DNA of 64,000 bases from Microvirga aerilata (GCF_016743775.1 NZ_JAEQMY010000014.1:1-64000); one strand, 5' to 3'. Positions 8,339 through 17,904 are shown, numbered from the stretch's first letter. The notes: generated from the sequence alone by a model not told the origin. Program-made: numbers and translations.

Positions 8339-9178
8339 TTATTTCACGTGGAAACGTTCGGCATGGCTGCCGATCTCGGCCAGCTGAGCGAGACTTGCGC
8401 CTGCCTTGGTCAGGGTCTGGCGCAGCTGCGCGGGCTCGACCGTGCCCGGCACGGCGATGAGCTCCGACAGCCCATGGGCGTCGGCCGCGCTCGCCACCAC
8501 CTCGCCGCCGAGGCGGATCAGGGCCTCGTTCGCACCCCGGTGCCAGCGCTCGAACTGGGCGGCATAGAGCACCACGTCCCGCACGGCCGCGTCCACCAGG
8601 GGCTTGGAGATGACGAAGACCGGGGTGCCGGCGGGATGGTCCGGCCGCTCGATGAAGGGCAGCCGGGCGATCACCTTCGGGCGGTCCCGGTCGGCCAAGG
8701 TGCGCCACCAGGCGCCGCTCGTGGCGCCCTGGTCGAGGCGGAAGACCCCGAGATCGCCGCGGGAGGAGGCCACGGCCTCGATCACCGCCGCCGCGCTCGG
8801 ATGGCTGACATAGGGAACCGTGAAGCCGAAATGGAACCGGACCGAGTCGCGCATGGGCGCGTCGCCTCCGGAGATGTCGGCGTGAACCGCATAGTTGGAC
8901 TGCACATAGGTGAAGGTGCCGATGATCACCCGCCAGATGCCCTCCACCGTATCGAGGGGGAGAAGCCCTTCGTGGCGCGCGGCGAGCGCCCGCATCATCG
9001 ACGCCTCGCGCCCGGGGCGGAACGCGGAGCTGATGCCCGTCTCGGAGGCCTTCTTGGAGGCGATCAGCCGGTCGATGATGGTGCCGCGCTCCATGAGCAG
9101 CCGGTGCATCGCCTCGTCGATACGGTCGATCTCCTGGCGCAGGTCGGCAAGAGACGGAGCGGGCGTGTCGGCGGACAT
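8339..9178 (-). CDS. Chorismate mutase with an uncharacterised C-terminal region
   Basis: Residues about 8-95 form an AroQ-type chorismate mutase helix bundle (LRQEIDRIDEAMHRLLMERG and an R/K-rich second helix with FRPGREASMM), converting chorismate to prephenate. Residues about 110-279 form a second domain that sits where P-proteins carry prephenate dehydratase, yet the usual dehydratase motifs (such as TRF) and the ACT domain are not seen. It may be a degenerate dehydratase-like or regulatory domain. It is first in the operon with hisC and tyrC, so prephenate is channelled to tyrosine (and perhaps phenylalanine). Confidence 0.85.
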   Translation of the reverse strand: MSADTPAPSLADLRQEIDRIDEAMHRLLMERGTIIDRLIASKKASETGISSAFRPGREASMMRALAARHEGLLPLDTVEGIWRVIIGTFTYVQSNYAVHADISGGDAPMRDSVRFHFGFTVPYVSHPSAAAVIEAVASSRGDLGVFRLDQGATSGAWWRTLADRDRPKVIARLPFIERPDHPAGTPVFVISKPLVDAAVRDVVLYAAQFERWHRGANEALIRLGGEVVASAADAHGLSELIAVPGTVEPAQLRQTLTKAGASLAQLAEIGSHAERFHVK

Positions 9179-10136
9179 GAGCGGGATCCTCGTGAATGCG
9201 CCCTTCTTTGACGATTTTGGCCCCGCTTGTCATCCCTGATCGCACAGGGTTCGTGGGGCAGGCCCGCACAGGAGGGAGCGGCTTCGCGCTTTTGGCGCGA
9301 AGGGCTTTCGGCTGGTCCTGGCTTGTCTCGTGGGGCGAGGGAAGCGCGGGACTTGGATCTGCTTCGCTGCTCGGGCAGAGCGCGCGAAAGCGGGGTCGGG
9401 ACGGGAGATCCGCCCGGATGAGAAGCAGGCCACCGCCCGCGCACGGCTTTTCGGCCCTGAGCCTTGCGCTCCGGCGGGATCAGGGACTAGACCCTCAGAC
9501 CCGCTTCACGGCGCTTCTCGAGCGCGGCCCTTGATGAAGATCCTCGGGCCGGCAAGGCTTGGAAGGCCGACGGCGCCAGCCCGCCCGAACAGGCTGCCGC
9601 CTCGCATCCTCCACTCAGGCCCCCGGCATGCACGACCAGCGTCTTGTCCTGCAGCGGCCGGAACCGCATCCCGCCTCCACAACCGACGCCTCGGGCGCGT
9701 CCCTCGTGAGACCGGACCCGCATACCCATAGCCAAGGTTAGGCATAAAGTCAAGAACAAAAGCAGAACGCGCCCGCAGGCGATCCCGTGCCGGCGGGGAG
9801 CCGGACCCGACCTTTGCGGCAGGAGCCACCCGGCGCCATTGGAGGTGCCTGTTCTGCAGCGTCAGCGGTTCTGGATCCCCTTCCATCGCCTACGGCTCGC
9901 CGGGGATGACAGGGTGGCGCTGCCCTTGTGGTGCTGACCCTGGTGTCATTCCCGGCCGCAGCGAAGCGGAGGGGAAGGGAATCTATCAGCGTCAAGCGTG
10001 GAGTGGATCCCCTTTCCGGCCCTTCGGACAACCAGGAGCGACACTCCGAAGCCTCTTGCCGGGACGTTATGTTCGTTGACGCCGTGGCCTCCCCGCAGTA
10101 CCGGTTGTTCGAAAGAACGAACGTTTCCAGCACACC
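9179..10136. other. Long intergenic stretch with palindromic repeats
   Basis: About 960 bases between divergent chorismate mutase and metX. Short open frames here lack family resemblance and ribosome binding sites, so none is called. The right part holds dispersed-repeat sequence (CTGGATCCCCTTCC near 9872, CGCCGGGGATGACA near 9898, TGTCATTCCCGGCCGCAGCG near 9943, GTGGATCCCC near 10004). A small GTTC-GAAA-GAAC hairpin (10107-10118) sits before metX. Promoters for both flanking units must lie here, but none is clear enough to place. Confidence 0.5.
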
Positions 10137-11306
10137 ATGTCCTTTGCCCCCCTTGCCTCCGAACCGCGAAGCCAGGTCGATGACCCGTCGAGCCCCGTCA
10201 TGCGCTTCGGCGCGGACGAGCCGCTGATGATGGATGCGGGCGTGGCGCTGAGCCCCTGGCAGATCGCCTACCAGACCTACGGCACCCTCAATGCGGACCG
10301 GTCGAACGCGGTGCTGATCTGCCATGCGCTCACCGGCGACCAGCATGTGGCGAACGACAACCCGGTGACGGCCAAGCCCGGCTGGTGGCTGCCGATGGTC
10401 GGCCCCGGTCGGCCGGTGGACACGAACCGGTTCTTCGTGATCTGCGCCAATGTGATCGGCGGCTGCATGGGCACCACCGGCCCCGCTTCGATCAACCCGG
10501 CCACGGGCGAGCCCTACGCGCTCGATTTCCCCGTCGTGACCGTGCGCGACATGGTGCGGGCGCAGGCTGCGCTCATCGAGCGCCTCGGGATCGAGACCCT
10601 GTTCTGCGTGGTCGGCGGCTCCATGGGCGGCATGCAGGTGCTGCAATGGGCCGTGACCTACCCGGACCGGGTCTTCGCCGCGCTCCCCATCGCCACGGCG
10701 GCGCGCCATTCGGCCCAGAACATCGCCTTCCACGAGGTCGGCCGCCAGGCCGTGATGGCCGATCCCGAGTGGCGGCGCGGCCGCTATCTCGTGGAGGGCA
10801 CCCGCCCCTCCAAGGGCCTTGCGGTCGCCCGGATGGGCGCGCACATCACCTATCTGTCCGAGATGGCCCTGCACCGGAAGTTCGGGCGCAACTTCCAGGA
10901 CCGCAGCGCCCCGACCTTCTCGTTCGATGCCGATTTCCAGATCGAGAGCTACCTGCGCTACCAGGGCATCTCCTTTGTCGAGCGGTTCGACGCGAACTCC
11001 TATCTCTACGTCACCCGGGCCATGGACTATTTCGACCTCGCGGCGGAGCACGGCGGCAGCCTGGCCAAGGCCTTCAAGGGCTCGGCCACGCGCTTTTGCG
11101 TGATCTCGTTCACCTCGGACTGGCTGTTTCCCACCTCCGACTCGCGGGCCATCGTGCACGCGCTCAACGCGGCGGCGGCCTCCGTCGCCTTCGTGGAGGT
11201 GGAGAGCGACAAGGGCCACGATGCGTTCCTGCTCGACGAGCCCGAGATGTTCGCGGCGGCCCGCGGCTTCATCGACGGGGCCGCGCGCGCCCGGGGGATC
11301 GCATGA
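10137..11306 (+). CDS. metX: Homoserine O-acyltransferase MetX
   Basis: Activates homoserine by O-acylation (acetyl-, in some lineages succinyl-CoA) in methionine synthesis. The 389-residue alpha/beta hydrolase has the nucleophile elbow GGSMGG (Ser about 162), the acid in TSDWLFP and the histidine in [11 protein letters not shown]. The motifs CHALTGDQH and [12 protein letters not shown] are typical of MetX. It overlaps metW by four bases (ATGA), a pairing seen across proteobacteria. I could not recognise a SAM riboswitch upstream. Acetyl versus succinyl specificity cannot be decided by eye. Confidence 0.95.
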   Translation: MSFAPLASEPRSQVDDPSSPVMRFGADEPLMMDAGVALSPWQIAYQTYGTLNADRSNAVLICHALTGDQHVANDNPVTAKPGWWLPMVGPGRPVDTNRFFVICANVIGGCMGTTGPASINPATGEPYALDFPVVTVRDMVRAQAALIERLGIETLFCVVGGSMGGMQVLQWAVTYPDRVFAALPIATAARHSAQNIAFHEVGRQAVMADPEWRRGRYLVEGTRPSKGLAVARMGAHITYLSEMALHRKFGRNFQDRSAPTFSFDADFQIESYLRYQGISFVERFDANSYLYVTRAMDYFDLAAEHGGSLAKAFKGSATRFCVISFTSDWLFPTSDSRAIVHALNAAAASVAFVEVESDKGHDAFLLDEPEMFAAARGFIDGAARARGIA

Positions 11307-11944
11307 CCGCCGCCGCCCTGCCCGCGACCGACAGCGAGTCCGGCCACCGCCTCGACTTTCTCCTGGTGGCCGACATGGTCGAGCCCGGCTCCCGCGTGCT
11401 CGACATCGGCTGCGGCGACGGTTCGCTCCTGGCCCTCCTGCGCGACCGCAAGGGTGTCGACGGGCGCGGCATCGAGATCTCCCGCGAGGGCGTGAATGCG
11501 TGCCTGACCAAAGGCCTGGCCGTGATCCAGGGCGATGCGGACACGGACTTGGCGGATTACCCGGACGATGCCTTCGACTACGTGATCCTGTCGCAGACGA
11601 TCCAGGCCACCCGCCAGCCCCGGGTGGTGCTGGAGCATCTCCTGCGCATCGGCCGCCGGGCCATCGTGTCCTTCCCCAATTTCGGCCACTGGCGCGTGCG
11701 CTTCGACTTAGGCATCCGCGGGCGCATGCCGGTGACCGAGAACATGCCCTATTCCTGGTACGACACCCCCAACATCCATTTCTGCACCATCCGCGACTTC
11801 GTGGAGCTGTGCCGCGAGGTCGGCGCGCAGATGGAAAAGGCGGTGGCGCTCAACGCCGCCGGCCAGCCCATGCGCATGACCCTGCCCTGGTGGGCCTGGA
11901 ACCTGCTCGGCGACCAAGGCGTGTTTTTGCTCAAGCGGCGGTAG
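11303..11944 (+). CDS. metW: Methionine biosynthesis protein MetW
   Basis: MetW is a small class I methyltransferase-fold protein that partners MetX and is needed for full homoserine acyltransferase activity in some bacteria. The 213-residue product has the SAM-site motif [12 protein letters not shown] (about 34-45), [10 protein letters not shown] and the MetW-typical [11 protein letters not shown] and [10 protein letters not shown] blocks. It starts at the ATG that overlaps the metX stop, indicating translational coupling, and ends before the RTX gene on the other strand. Confidence 0.95.
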   Translation: MTAAALPATDSESGHRLDFLLVADMVEPGSRVLDIGCGDGSLLALLRDRKGVDGRGIEISREGVNACLTKGLAVIQGDADTDLADYPDDAFDYVILSQTIQATRQPRVVLEHLLRIGRRAIVSFPNFGHWRVRFDLGIRGRMPVTENMPYSWYDTPNIHFCTIRDFVELCREVGAQMEKAVALNAAGQPMRMTLPWWAWNLLGDQGVFLLKRR

Positions 11945-12028
11945 CGCCGCAAAAGCCACTCGCGAGATTCGCTGATGGCTTTCCTTTTCCCTGATCTGAG
12001 CCAGAGCAAGGGAATTTCCAAGCTCACT

Positions 12029-12055
12029 GAATGGAGGGGCTTTCGTCCTCCATTC
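12029..12055. terminator. Hairpin between metW and the RTX gene
   Basis: GAATGGAGG (12029-12037) and CCTCCATTC (12047-12055) form a perfect 9-bp stem with a 9-base loop directly after the stop of the RTX gene and between two convergent transcripts. There is no strong U-run on either side, so intrinsic termination is uncertain. Confidence 0.4.
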
Positions 12056-12058
12056 GGG

Positions 12059-15000
12059 TCAGAGGATTTCCACGACGCGGAAGTGCTCTCTTGTCAGGGC
12101 CGGGATCGACCCGTTCCAGGCATCGAAGTCCGCAATCTCAACGGCAGCGTTCCGGCCGGAGCCATCCACATCATAAAACAGCTTGCCGTTCGCCTGATTG
12201 TAGATGAGGTGCTGCGTCCTGGTTTGTGCTTGCGCACCAATGTGGAAGTTCTCCGCCGCAAGCGCTCCCAGCGCTAGAACACTGAAGTGGTACTGGGAAA
12301 GTTCGATCCGGTCCTCGTTGACATTGAAATCCACGATCCGGTCGCTGCTGAGGCTTTCGAACGTCACGAGATCAAAGACGAACACGTCTCGTCCTTCTCC
12401 CCCCGTGAGCGCATCGTTGCCCAGGCCGCTCATGAGCGTATCGTTGCCGCCGCCTCCGTCGAGCACATCGGACTCATCTGCCGAAACAAGGAGATCATTT
12501 CCATCAGAGCCTGTGACAACCTCGACCTCAAGATCACGCACGTCGATGGTGTACGTCATCTCCTTTGTTCCGTGCACACTGCCCGTGACAAGCACCTTGA
12601 TCTCGAAGACGCGCTGCTGCTCGTAGTCGATGCGGAACCCATCCTTCACGCGAATGACATTGCCCTCGATGTAGAAGCGGCCCTCCGCATCTTCCCCGCC
12701 GATCATCTCGTAAGTATAGGTTTCGCCGCTCTCCTCGTTGACGGACCTGAAGAAGCCGACGGCGTCGTCCGTAAACGGATGCTCAAGGATCGTGTTGTTC
12801 TCCAGCAGATCCTCGAACCAGTCGCCCGGCCCCCCTTCTTCCCACTCCTTACCATCGACAAAGATTCTTTCTATGCCGTGGCTCCAAAGATGCCTCGCGT
12901 ACCGACTGATCGCCGCAACATCTGCGAAGTCGCCTGACAGAAGATAAGCCCAATCGGCATCCGTGGCACTGCCCGTATCGTTGATGTCCCAGGCTTGGCC
13001 GTCAAGATGATAGATATCGCTGCCCTCGCCGCCATCAATGGAGTCGTTCCCGCCCCCACTGATCAGCGTGTCGTCGCCAAGGCCGCCCAGCAGCGTGTCG
13101 TTGCCGGCGCCGCCGTCGAGGAAGTCGTCGCCGTCGTCGCCAAAGAGACTGTCGGCTCCGTCATACCCGTAAAGCCTGTCGTTGTCGGCGCCGCCGGTCA
13201 GGCTGTCTTCAACAAGGCCGCCATACAGCGTGTCGTCGCCCTGCCCGCCGTCTATGGTGTTCTTGGAGTCGTTGCCGGTGAGTTGGTTGGCGCCGCTGTT
13301 GCCGATCAGATGCACGGCTCCGGCCGCCTCACCGGCAAAGGCATGTTCGATGGTGAGGCCGACCAGGCTGTAGGTGCCGGCCTCGGTGGCGACCAGCGTA
13401 TCGTTGTCGCCGCCCTCGTCGATGATCTCGTCGTCGAGGTCGACGAAGTAGACGTCGTCACCGGTGCCGCCCTGCAGAAGATCGCTGCCGGCACCACCAT
13501 CCAAGGTGTCGTTGTCGGCGCCACCATTGAGAGTATCGTTGTCGTCGCCGCCTTCCAGCGAGTCGTTGCCGGCTGCGCCCGTGATGCTGTCCTCGCCCGC
13601 TTCGCCGATCAGGTGGTCGCCGCCCTGGCCGCCGATGATGGTGTTGTCGAACCGGTTGCCGCTGATCTTGATGCCATCGGTGACGGTCTCGCCCACCGCC
13701 AGAACCTCGACGCCGACGTCGTCCTGAAGATCGTACTCGGGAATGAAAATGTAGGCCGTGTCAAAGCCTCCACTCGCGGCCGTATCCTCCCCAATCGTGT
13801 CACTCCCAAAACGTATGTAATAGGTATTGTTGATCGGTGGAGGTGTGTAGATCTGGCCATCGACCCATACAGTCTCAATGCCATGTGCCCAGAGGTGTTC
13901 GACATAGGCTTTGACGGCCTCAGCATTTCCTATGTTTACGGACAACACATGCACTGTGTCGTTGCCTGCATCGCGCCCGTCACTGAAGTCGATGACGTCG
14001 CCTGCATTGCGCAGATAGTAGACATCGTCTCCCGCTCCGCCCTTCAGAAGGTCGGGCGCACCCTCGTGACTATCGAGCGTGTCGTTGCCGATGCCGCCGA
14101 TTATGGTGTTGGAGAGGTTGTTGCCTCGCAACGAGACACCGGTCTGAACCCCCTCGCCGACAGCCAAAACCTCAATGCCAACATCCTCGTCCAGTTCATA
14201 GCTGTCGACAAAAATATAAGCCTTGTCGTTCGAGCCGCCCTTAGCCGGGTCTTTATCCTCAGCAATGACATCCTCTTCATCTCCAAGGTAGATGTAGTAG
14301 GTGTCGTTGCCGCCGCCGCTGAGAGTATCGTTGCCGCCGCCGCCGTTGAGAGTATCATTGCCGCCGCCGCCGCCGAGTGTCTGATCGTACATGATGACGA
14401 TGTTCTCGACGTTCACGAGTTTACTGACGTCAAAGCCCTTCTCGTACACATAGACCGTGTCGATGCCGCCGTTCGTTCCATCATGTTCTATGACAACGTC
14501 GTTCAGGTCGCGAACGTGATAGACGTCGTTGCCATCGCCGCCGTTCATGATGTCGGCCCCGGCACCGCCATCAAGCGTGTTGTCTCGTTCGTTGCCGGTC
14601 AGCGTATTTGCCGCGCCGTCGCCGATGAGGTGGATGCCGTCAATGCCTTCTTTTGCCTGCAGGTTCTCGATATCCGCGAAGGTGAGCGTGTGCGTGCCCG
14701 CCGTCGTGATCATCAGGGTATCGGAGCCCAGGCCGTCGATGATCGTATCGCCGCTGTCCGCGTAGTAGACGTCGTCGCCCTGGCCACCCTCCAGGGTGTC
14801 GTTACCCGCTCCGCCGATGAGCACGTCATTGCCCGCGCGCCCGGTGAGATGGTCGTTGCCGCCGCCGCCCTCAAGGGTATTGTCGAGATCGTTGCCGGCA
14901 ATATCGTTGGCCTCGCCATCGCCGACCAACCATATATTGGCGATATTATCGGCAGCCTTCAGGTTCTCGATCCCGAACATGGCCTTATACGTGCCGCCCG

Positions 15001-16972
15001 TCGTGGCGACCAGGGTGTCGGTGCCACCCGTATCTTTAATCGAATCCTGGAAGTCCACGTAATAGGTGTCGTTACCGGCGCCGCCCTCCATGGAGTCCAT
15101 GCCTTCGCCGCCCTTGAAGACGTCATGACCGCCGCCGCCGATGAGGGTATCGTTGCCTTTGTCGCCGGTGAGCACGTTGTTGCCCACGTTGCCCGTGATC
15201 TTGTTGTCGCGGGTATTGCCGGTGAGCTCGAGCGGGTCGGTCGAAGTGCCGGCGTTCGCGGCCTCGAGCTCTTCCAGGCGCTCGTCAGTCAAAGTGTAGG
15301 AGATGGTCGTGATCACCCTGTCCCGCAGGCCAGCATCATCCTTGATTTCGTCGAAACGGCTGTTGACGTAATAGGTGTCGTCGCCGGCGCCGCCTTCCAT
15401 GAGGTCGATGCCTTCGCCGCCATTCAGGATGTCGTTACCGCCGCCGCCGATTAGAGTATCGTTGTTCTCCAGGCCAGAGAGGTAATTGTCACCCTCGTTG
15501 CCGGTGATCCGGTTGGCCAGCGTGTTGCCGGTGAGCGTGAAGGCGCCCGTGCCCGAGGCATTGGTGGTCTCGAGGTGCTCCACGTTGGCCGTGAGCGTGT
15601 AGCTCCGGTTCGCCTGGACGAGGTCGTTGCCCTCGCCGGCATTTTCCTCGACGCGGTCGCCATCATGGTCGATGACATAGGTATCATTGCCAGCCTTGCC
15701 CTGCATGCGGTCGGCCCCGCCGGCGCCGTCGAGCCGGTTGTCGCCCAGATTGCCCACCAGCCTATTGGCCTGGCTGTTGCCCGTCAGGTTTATGTGAATG
15801 ACGCCATCCTGCGCCTGAAGAACCTCTATCCCGGCTGCGTTTTCCCCCAGCGTGTAGCTGACCATTGCGAGGGCGGTATCAATGTCGCCGAGGCCCGAAC
15901 CGGAATCATTGAGAACCTCGCTGCCATATACCCTATAGGTGTCGGAGCCTTCCCCCCCGTCGAGGGTGTCACGGCCGAACAAGCTGCCACCGTCAAGCAC
16001 GTCATCGCCGCCACCACCCTTGATGGTTTCGTGCACGGCGGCTGACCCGGTCAGGGTGTCACTGTGGCTGGAGCCAATGACTCCCTCGACTCCACTATAG
16101 GAGTCTCCAAAGGCCTCACCTGAATTCTTGCTCCGGTCGTTCAAGTTGACAATGACGCCGGCGGATGCATCAACATAGCTGACGTAGTCGTTGCCGTCGC
16201 CGCCCCTAAGAATGTCGTTTCCCCTAGCGCCGTTGAGGGTATCGTTACCTTCACCACCCGACAGGATGTCGTCGCCCGTTCCACCATCTACGAAATCATT
16301 GCCCTTGTGACCAGAAAGCGTGTCGTTGCCACCATTGCCCCATATATGGTCGTGACCAACCCCACCCACGTGGCGGTTTTCCCCATCCCAACCCCAGAGG
16401 TCCGTCTCAGAAGTTGTCCGCAGGTCGTAGGTCTTGCTTCGGATGCCGGATCCCCCTCCAGGGCCGAAATCCGTCGTCCAGGTGACCGTGAAACGTCCAT
16501 CCCCTAAGGATGCGACCTTTGGATCAATCTGGCTTCCCTCCGGGAACACGCTGATGACAAACGCATCGAACTCACCGTAAGAGCGTCGGCCATCATGAAG
16601 CTTTCGACCCATGATGACGTTCTGGCCGCTCGCGCTCTTCTCGGTCCAAACAAGCACGTACGTGTCTTCGCCAAATTCTTTGTAGCCAAGCGACACTACG
16701 GCAGGGCTGCTGGCGGTACTGTTATCGCTATATTTGGTGATGCCTGAGACAGGCTGGGTGGGATTATTGGAGTCATAGATCCTGCCGAAGACGCCGCCGG
16801 CGTCTTCCCACATGACGAGGAACCTACCGTTAGCAAGGGCTACGACGTCGACGCTCCGCGGGTTGATGGGAAGCTCCGCGATGGTGTACTCGGTATTGCC
16901 CCCCCTCCAAGTATGCGGAACTTGAGGTAATTGTAGACCTCCCCCTCGGCGCGCGTCGAAGACGAACTCCAT
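12059..16972 (-). CDS. RTX calcium-binding repeat protein, main part (frameshifted from its N-terminus)
   Basis: A 1637-residue frame built mostly from RTX nonapeptides (GGxGNDTLxGG), which fold into calcium-bound beta rolls outside the cell after type I secretion. Seen in order: a short N-terminal propeller-like DGRF(T/L)V repeat region, many beta-roll blocks separated by beta-rich segments (GNTRDNKITGN type), a cadherin-like segment near 1380-1480, and a serralysin-like C-terminal secretion domain (GRDVFVF...DRIELS...LFYDVDGSG). The first ATG lies out of frame within the upstream piece; the true N-terminus is in 16840-17571, joined across a G7 run. No ABC/MFP/TolC secretion genes flank it. 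Likely an adhesin or surface-layer-like protein; substrate unknown. Confidence 0.8.
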   Translation of the reverse strand: MEFVFDARRGGGLQLPQVPHTWRGGNTEYTIAELPINPRSVDVVALANGRFLVMWEDAGGVFGRIYDSNNPTQPVSGITKYSDNSTASSPAVVSLGYKEFGEDTYVLVWTEKSASGQNVIMGRKLHDGRRSYGEFDAFVISVFPEGSQIDPKVASLGDGRFTVTWTTDFGPGGGSGIRSKTYDLRTTSETDLWGWDGENRHVGGVGHDHIWGNGGNDTLSGHKGNDFVDGGTGDDILSGGEGNDTLNGARGNDILRGGDGNDYVSYVDASAGVIVNLNDRSKNSGEAFGDSYSGVEGVIGSSHSDTLTGSAAVHETIKGGGGDDVLDGGSLFGRDTLDGGEGSDTYRVYGSEVLNDSGSGLGDIDTALAMVSYTLGENAAGIEVLQAQDGVIHINLTGNSQANRLVGNLGDNRLDGAGGADRMQGKAGNDTYVIDHDGDRVEENAGEGNDLVQANRSYTLTANVEHLETTNASGTGAFTLTGNTLANRITGNEGDNYLSGLENNDTLIGGGGNDILNGGEGIDLMEGGAGDDTYYVNSRFDEIKDDAGLRDRVITTISYTLTDERLEELEAANAGTSTDPLELTGNTRDNKITGNVGNNVLTGDKGNDTLIGGGGHDVFKGGEGMDSMEGGAGNDTYYVDFQDSIKDTGGTDTLVATTGGTYKAMFGIENLKAADNIANIWLVGDGEANDIAGNDLDNTLEGGGGNDHLTGRAGNDVLIGGAGNDTLEGGQGDDVYYADSGDTIIDGLGSDTLMITTAGTHTLTFADIENLQAKEGIDGIHLIGDGAANTLTGNERDNTLDGGAGADIMNGGDGNDVYHVRDLNDVVIEHDGTNGGIDTVYVYEKGFDVSKLVNVENIVIMYDQTLGGGGGNDTLNGGGGNDTLSGGGNDTYYIYLGDEEDVIAEDKDPAKGGSNDKAYIFVDSYELDEDVGIEVLAVGEGVQTGVSLRGNNLSNTIIGGIGNDTLDSHEGAPDLLKGGAGDDVYYLRNAGDVIDFSDGRDAGNDTVHVLSVNIGNAEAVKAYVEHLWAHGIETVWVDGQIYTPPPINNTYYIRFGSDTIGEDTAASGGFDTAYIFIPEYDLQDDVGVEVLAVGETVTDGIKISGNRFDNTIIGGQGGDHLIGEAGEDSITGAAGNDSLEGGDDNDTLNGGADNDTLDGGAGSDLLQGGTGDDVYFVDLDDEIIDEGGDNDTLVATEAGTYSLVGLTIEHAFAGEAAGAVHLIGNSGANQLTGNDSKNTIDGGQGDDTLYGGLVEDSLTGGADNDRLYGYDGADSLFGDDGDDFLDGGAGNDTLLGGLGDDTLISGGGNDSIDGGEGSDIYHLDGQAWDINDTGSATDADWAYLLSGDFADVAAISRYARHLWSHGIERIFVDGKEWEEGGPGDWFEDLLENNTILEHPFTDDAVGFFRSVNEESGETYTYEMIGGEDAEGRFYIEGNVIRVKDGFRIDYEQQRVFEIKVLVTGSVHGTKEMTYTIDVRDLEVEVVTGSDGNDLLVSADESDVLDGGGGNDTLMSGLGNDALTGGEGRDVFVFDLVTFESLSSDRIVDFNVNEDRIELSQYHFSVLALGALAAENFHIGAQAQTRTQHLIYNQANGKLFYDVDGSGRNAAVEIADFDAWNGSIPALTREHFRVVEIL

Positions 16973-17571
16973 GCTATGACCATCCTACCATTGGTAAGGT
17001 AGGTTGCGGTGGAGTTTCCCTCGCTCGACCCTGTTTGTGTGTTGACCCGGTATTCTGGAAGCGAGGCACTTCCGTCAGAGCCGAAATCCCGGCCCTTGAT
17101 ATCTATACGGTCCGAGGTACTGCCGTACCCGTCCCAGAATACCGAGAAGCCGCCACCCGGTCTTGCAATCACCTCGGAGCCAGTCTGGTTACCAGATTTT
17201 AGATCATTGACGCTGAAGCTGGTTAGCGGATTATAGTGACCGTTTGCAGCTAGGATCTGACCCTGAATCCCTGTTCCGGATCCGTCGCTCGTTGTATAAG
17301 TGACGACAAATCGCCCGTCTTCCAGAGCAGCTACAGAAGGGTCTTGCGCGTTGGCCCACCCGCTACTTATGACGTAGGGACCTCGAATGACCTCGCCGTC
17401 GAAGGCGAGAAGCTGGCCCATAATCACGTCCGCATTGAGCGCCGGATCCCATACAGACCAGACCTGGAGCAGGGACCCGTCTTTGTTGACCGCCATGGCC
17501 GAGGAATTCTGGCTTGACGCTTGAACTACCCAGCCCTCGTCACTCCATACAGTCGGTCCGGCTGACATCAC
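16840..17571 (-). CDS. RTX protein, N-terminal part cut off by frameshift
   Basis: The 243-residue frame starts GTG-ATG behind GGGAG and holds three to four repeats of the type DGRFVVTYTT...GSGTGIQGQ, a propeller-like module common at the front of alphaproteobacterial RTX proteins. Its last natural residues are YNYLKFRILGGG; beyond the G7 run (16899-16905) the frame gives unrelated residues and stops, while the other frame continues with GNTEYTIAELP and a further DGRF-like repeat (ANGRFLVMWED). One extra G (or two fewer) would join both into a protein of about 1837 residues. So this is either a sequencing homopolymer error, a recent mutation or a slippage switch. Confidence 0.65.
   Translation of the reverse strand: MMSAGPTVWSDEGWVVQASSQNSSAMAVNKDGSLLQVWSVWDPALNADVIMGQLLAFDGEVIRGPYVISSGWANAQDPSVAALEDGRFVVTYTTSDGSGTGIQGQILAANGHYNPLTSFSVNDLKSGNQTGSEVIARPGGGFSVFWDGYGSTSDRIDIKGRDFGSDGSASLPEYRVNTQTGSSEGNSTATYLTNGRMVIAWSSSSTRAEGEVYNYLKFRILGGGAIPSTPSRSFPSTRGASTS
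16899..16905 (-). other. G7 homopolymer at the RTX frameshift
   Basis: Seven C on the plus strand (seven G in the mRNA) mark the exact point where the RTX coding frame moves. Eight or five G would keep a single frame. No other in-frame interruption is visible between 12059 and 17571. Confidence 0.75.
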
Positions 17572-17904
17572 GAACTCCCAATTGAACCCTATATACTATG
17601 TTATATCGTATTTATCTAATAATAATGCAACACTATAGGCATTCTGTTCATGAAGAGGCATGCGACATGGTTTACGCCGAGGGGCTGGATCTATCGACAG
17701 CGCCCGTCCGAAGGTCCTTTGTTCAACTCTTTGACATGCACAATTGAGATTCCCTTGTGGCATGACCGAAGACTTGCCTCTTCGAACAGAGAGTGAAATG
17801 TGTAGTTTACTCAGGATTTTTTTAGCTTCCGAGCTGCGCAAAGCCTCATGAACTGCTTGCAACCGCATCTCAGGCACTTGCCATGACGGACAGGAACATC
17901 GCGT
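17572..17904. other. AT-rich intergenic region between RTX gene and xerD
   Basis: About 330 bases with lower GC than the surroundings. It holds the candidate RTX promoter and a short CGAAGA...TCTTCG dyad (about 17782-17799). No convincing gene or terminator for xerD is visible. Confidence 0.4.
17602..17630 (-). promoter_or_regulatory. Candidate promoter of the RTX gene
   Basis: On the minus strand TTGCAT (17630-17625) and GATATA (17607-17602) are separated by 17 bases, in an unusually AT-rich island about 30 bases before the GTG at 17571. Spacing fits a housekeeping promoter; the -10 box is imperfect. Confidence 0.35.

Noticed and set aside
9196..9886. Short open frames between the chorismate mutase gene and metX
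   Set aside because: No ribosome binding sites, low-complexity Arg/Ala/Gly translations in several overlapping frames, and the stretch contains dispersed repeats.
10000..10136. A SAM-II type riboswitch upstream of metX
   Set aside because: Such switches are common before met genes in Alphaproteobacteria, but I could not find the conserved pseudoknot core sequences; only a small GTTC-GAAA-GAAC hairpin is present. A covariance-model search would settle it.
12995..15454. An 819-codon open frame on the plus strand across the RTX gene
   Set aside because: It is the antisense of the Gly-Asp-Asn repeat codons, which rarely make stops on the other strand. The minus-strand reading gives clear RTX repeats and a secretion domain.
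13000..16300. CRISPR-like periodic repeats
   Set aside because: The periodicity is 27 bases and imperfect, and translates to RTX nonapeptides; there are no constant repeats with unique spacers and no cas genes.
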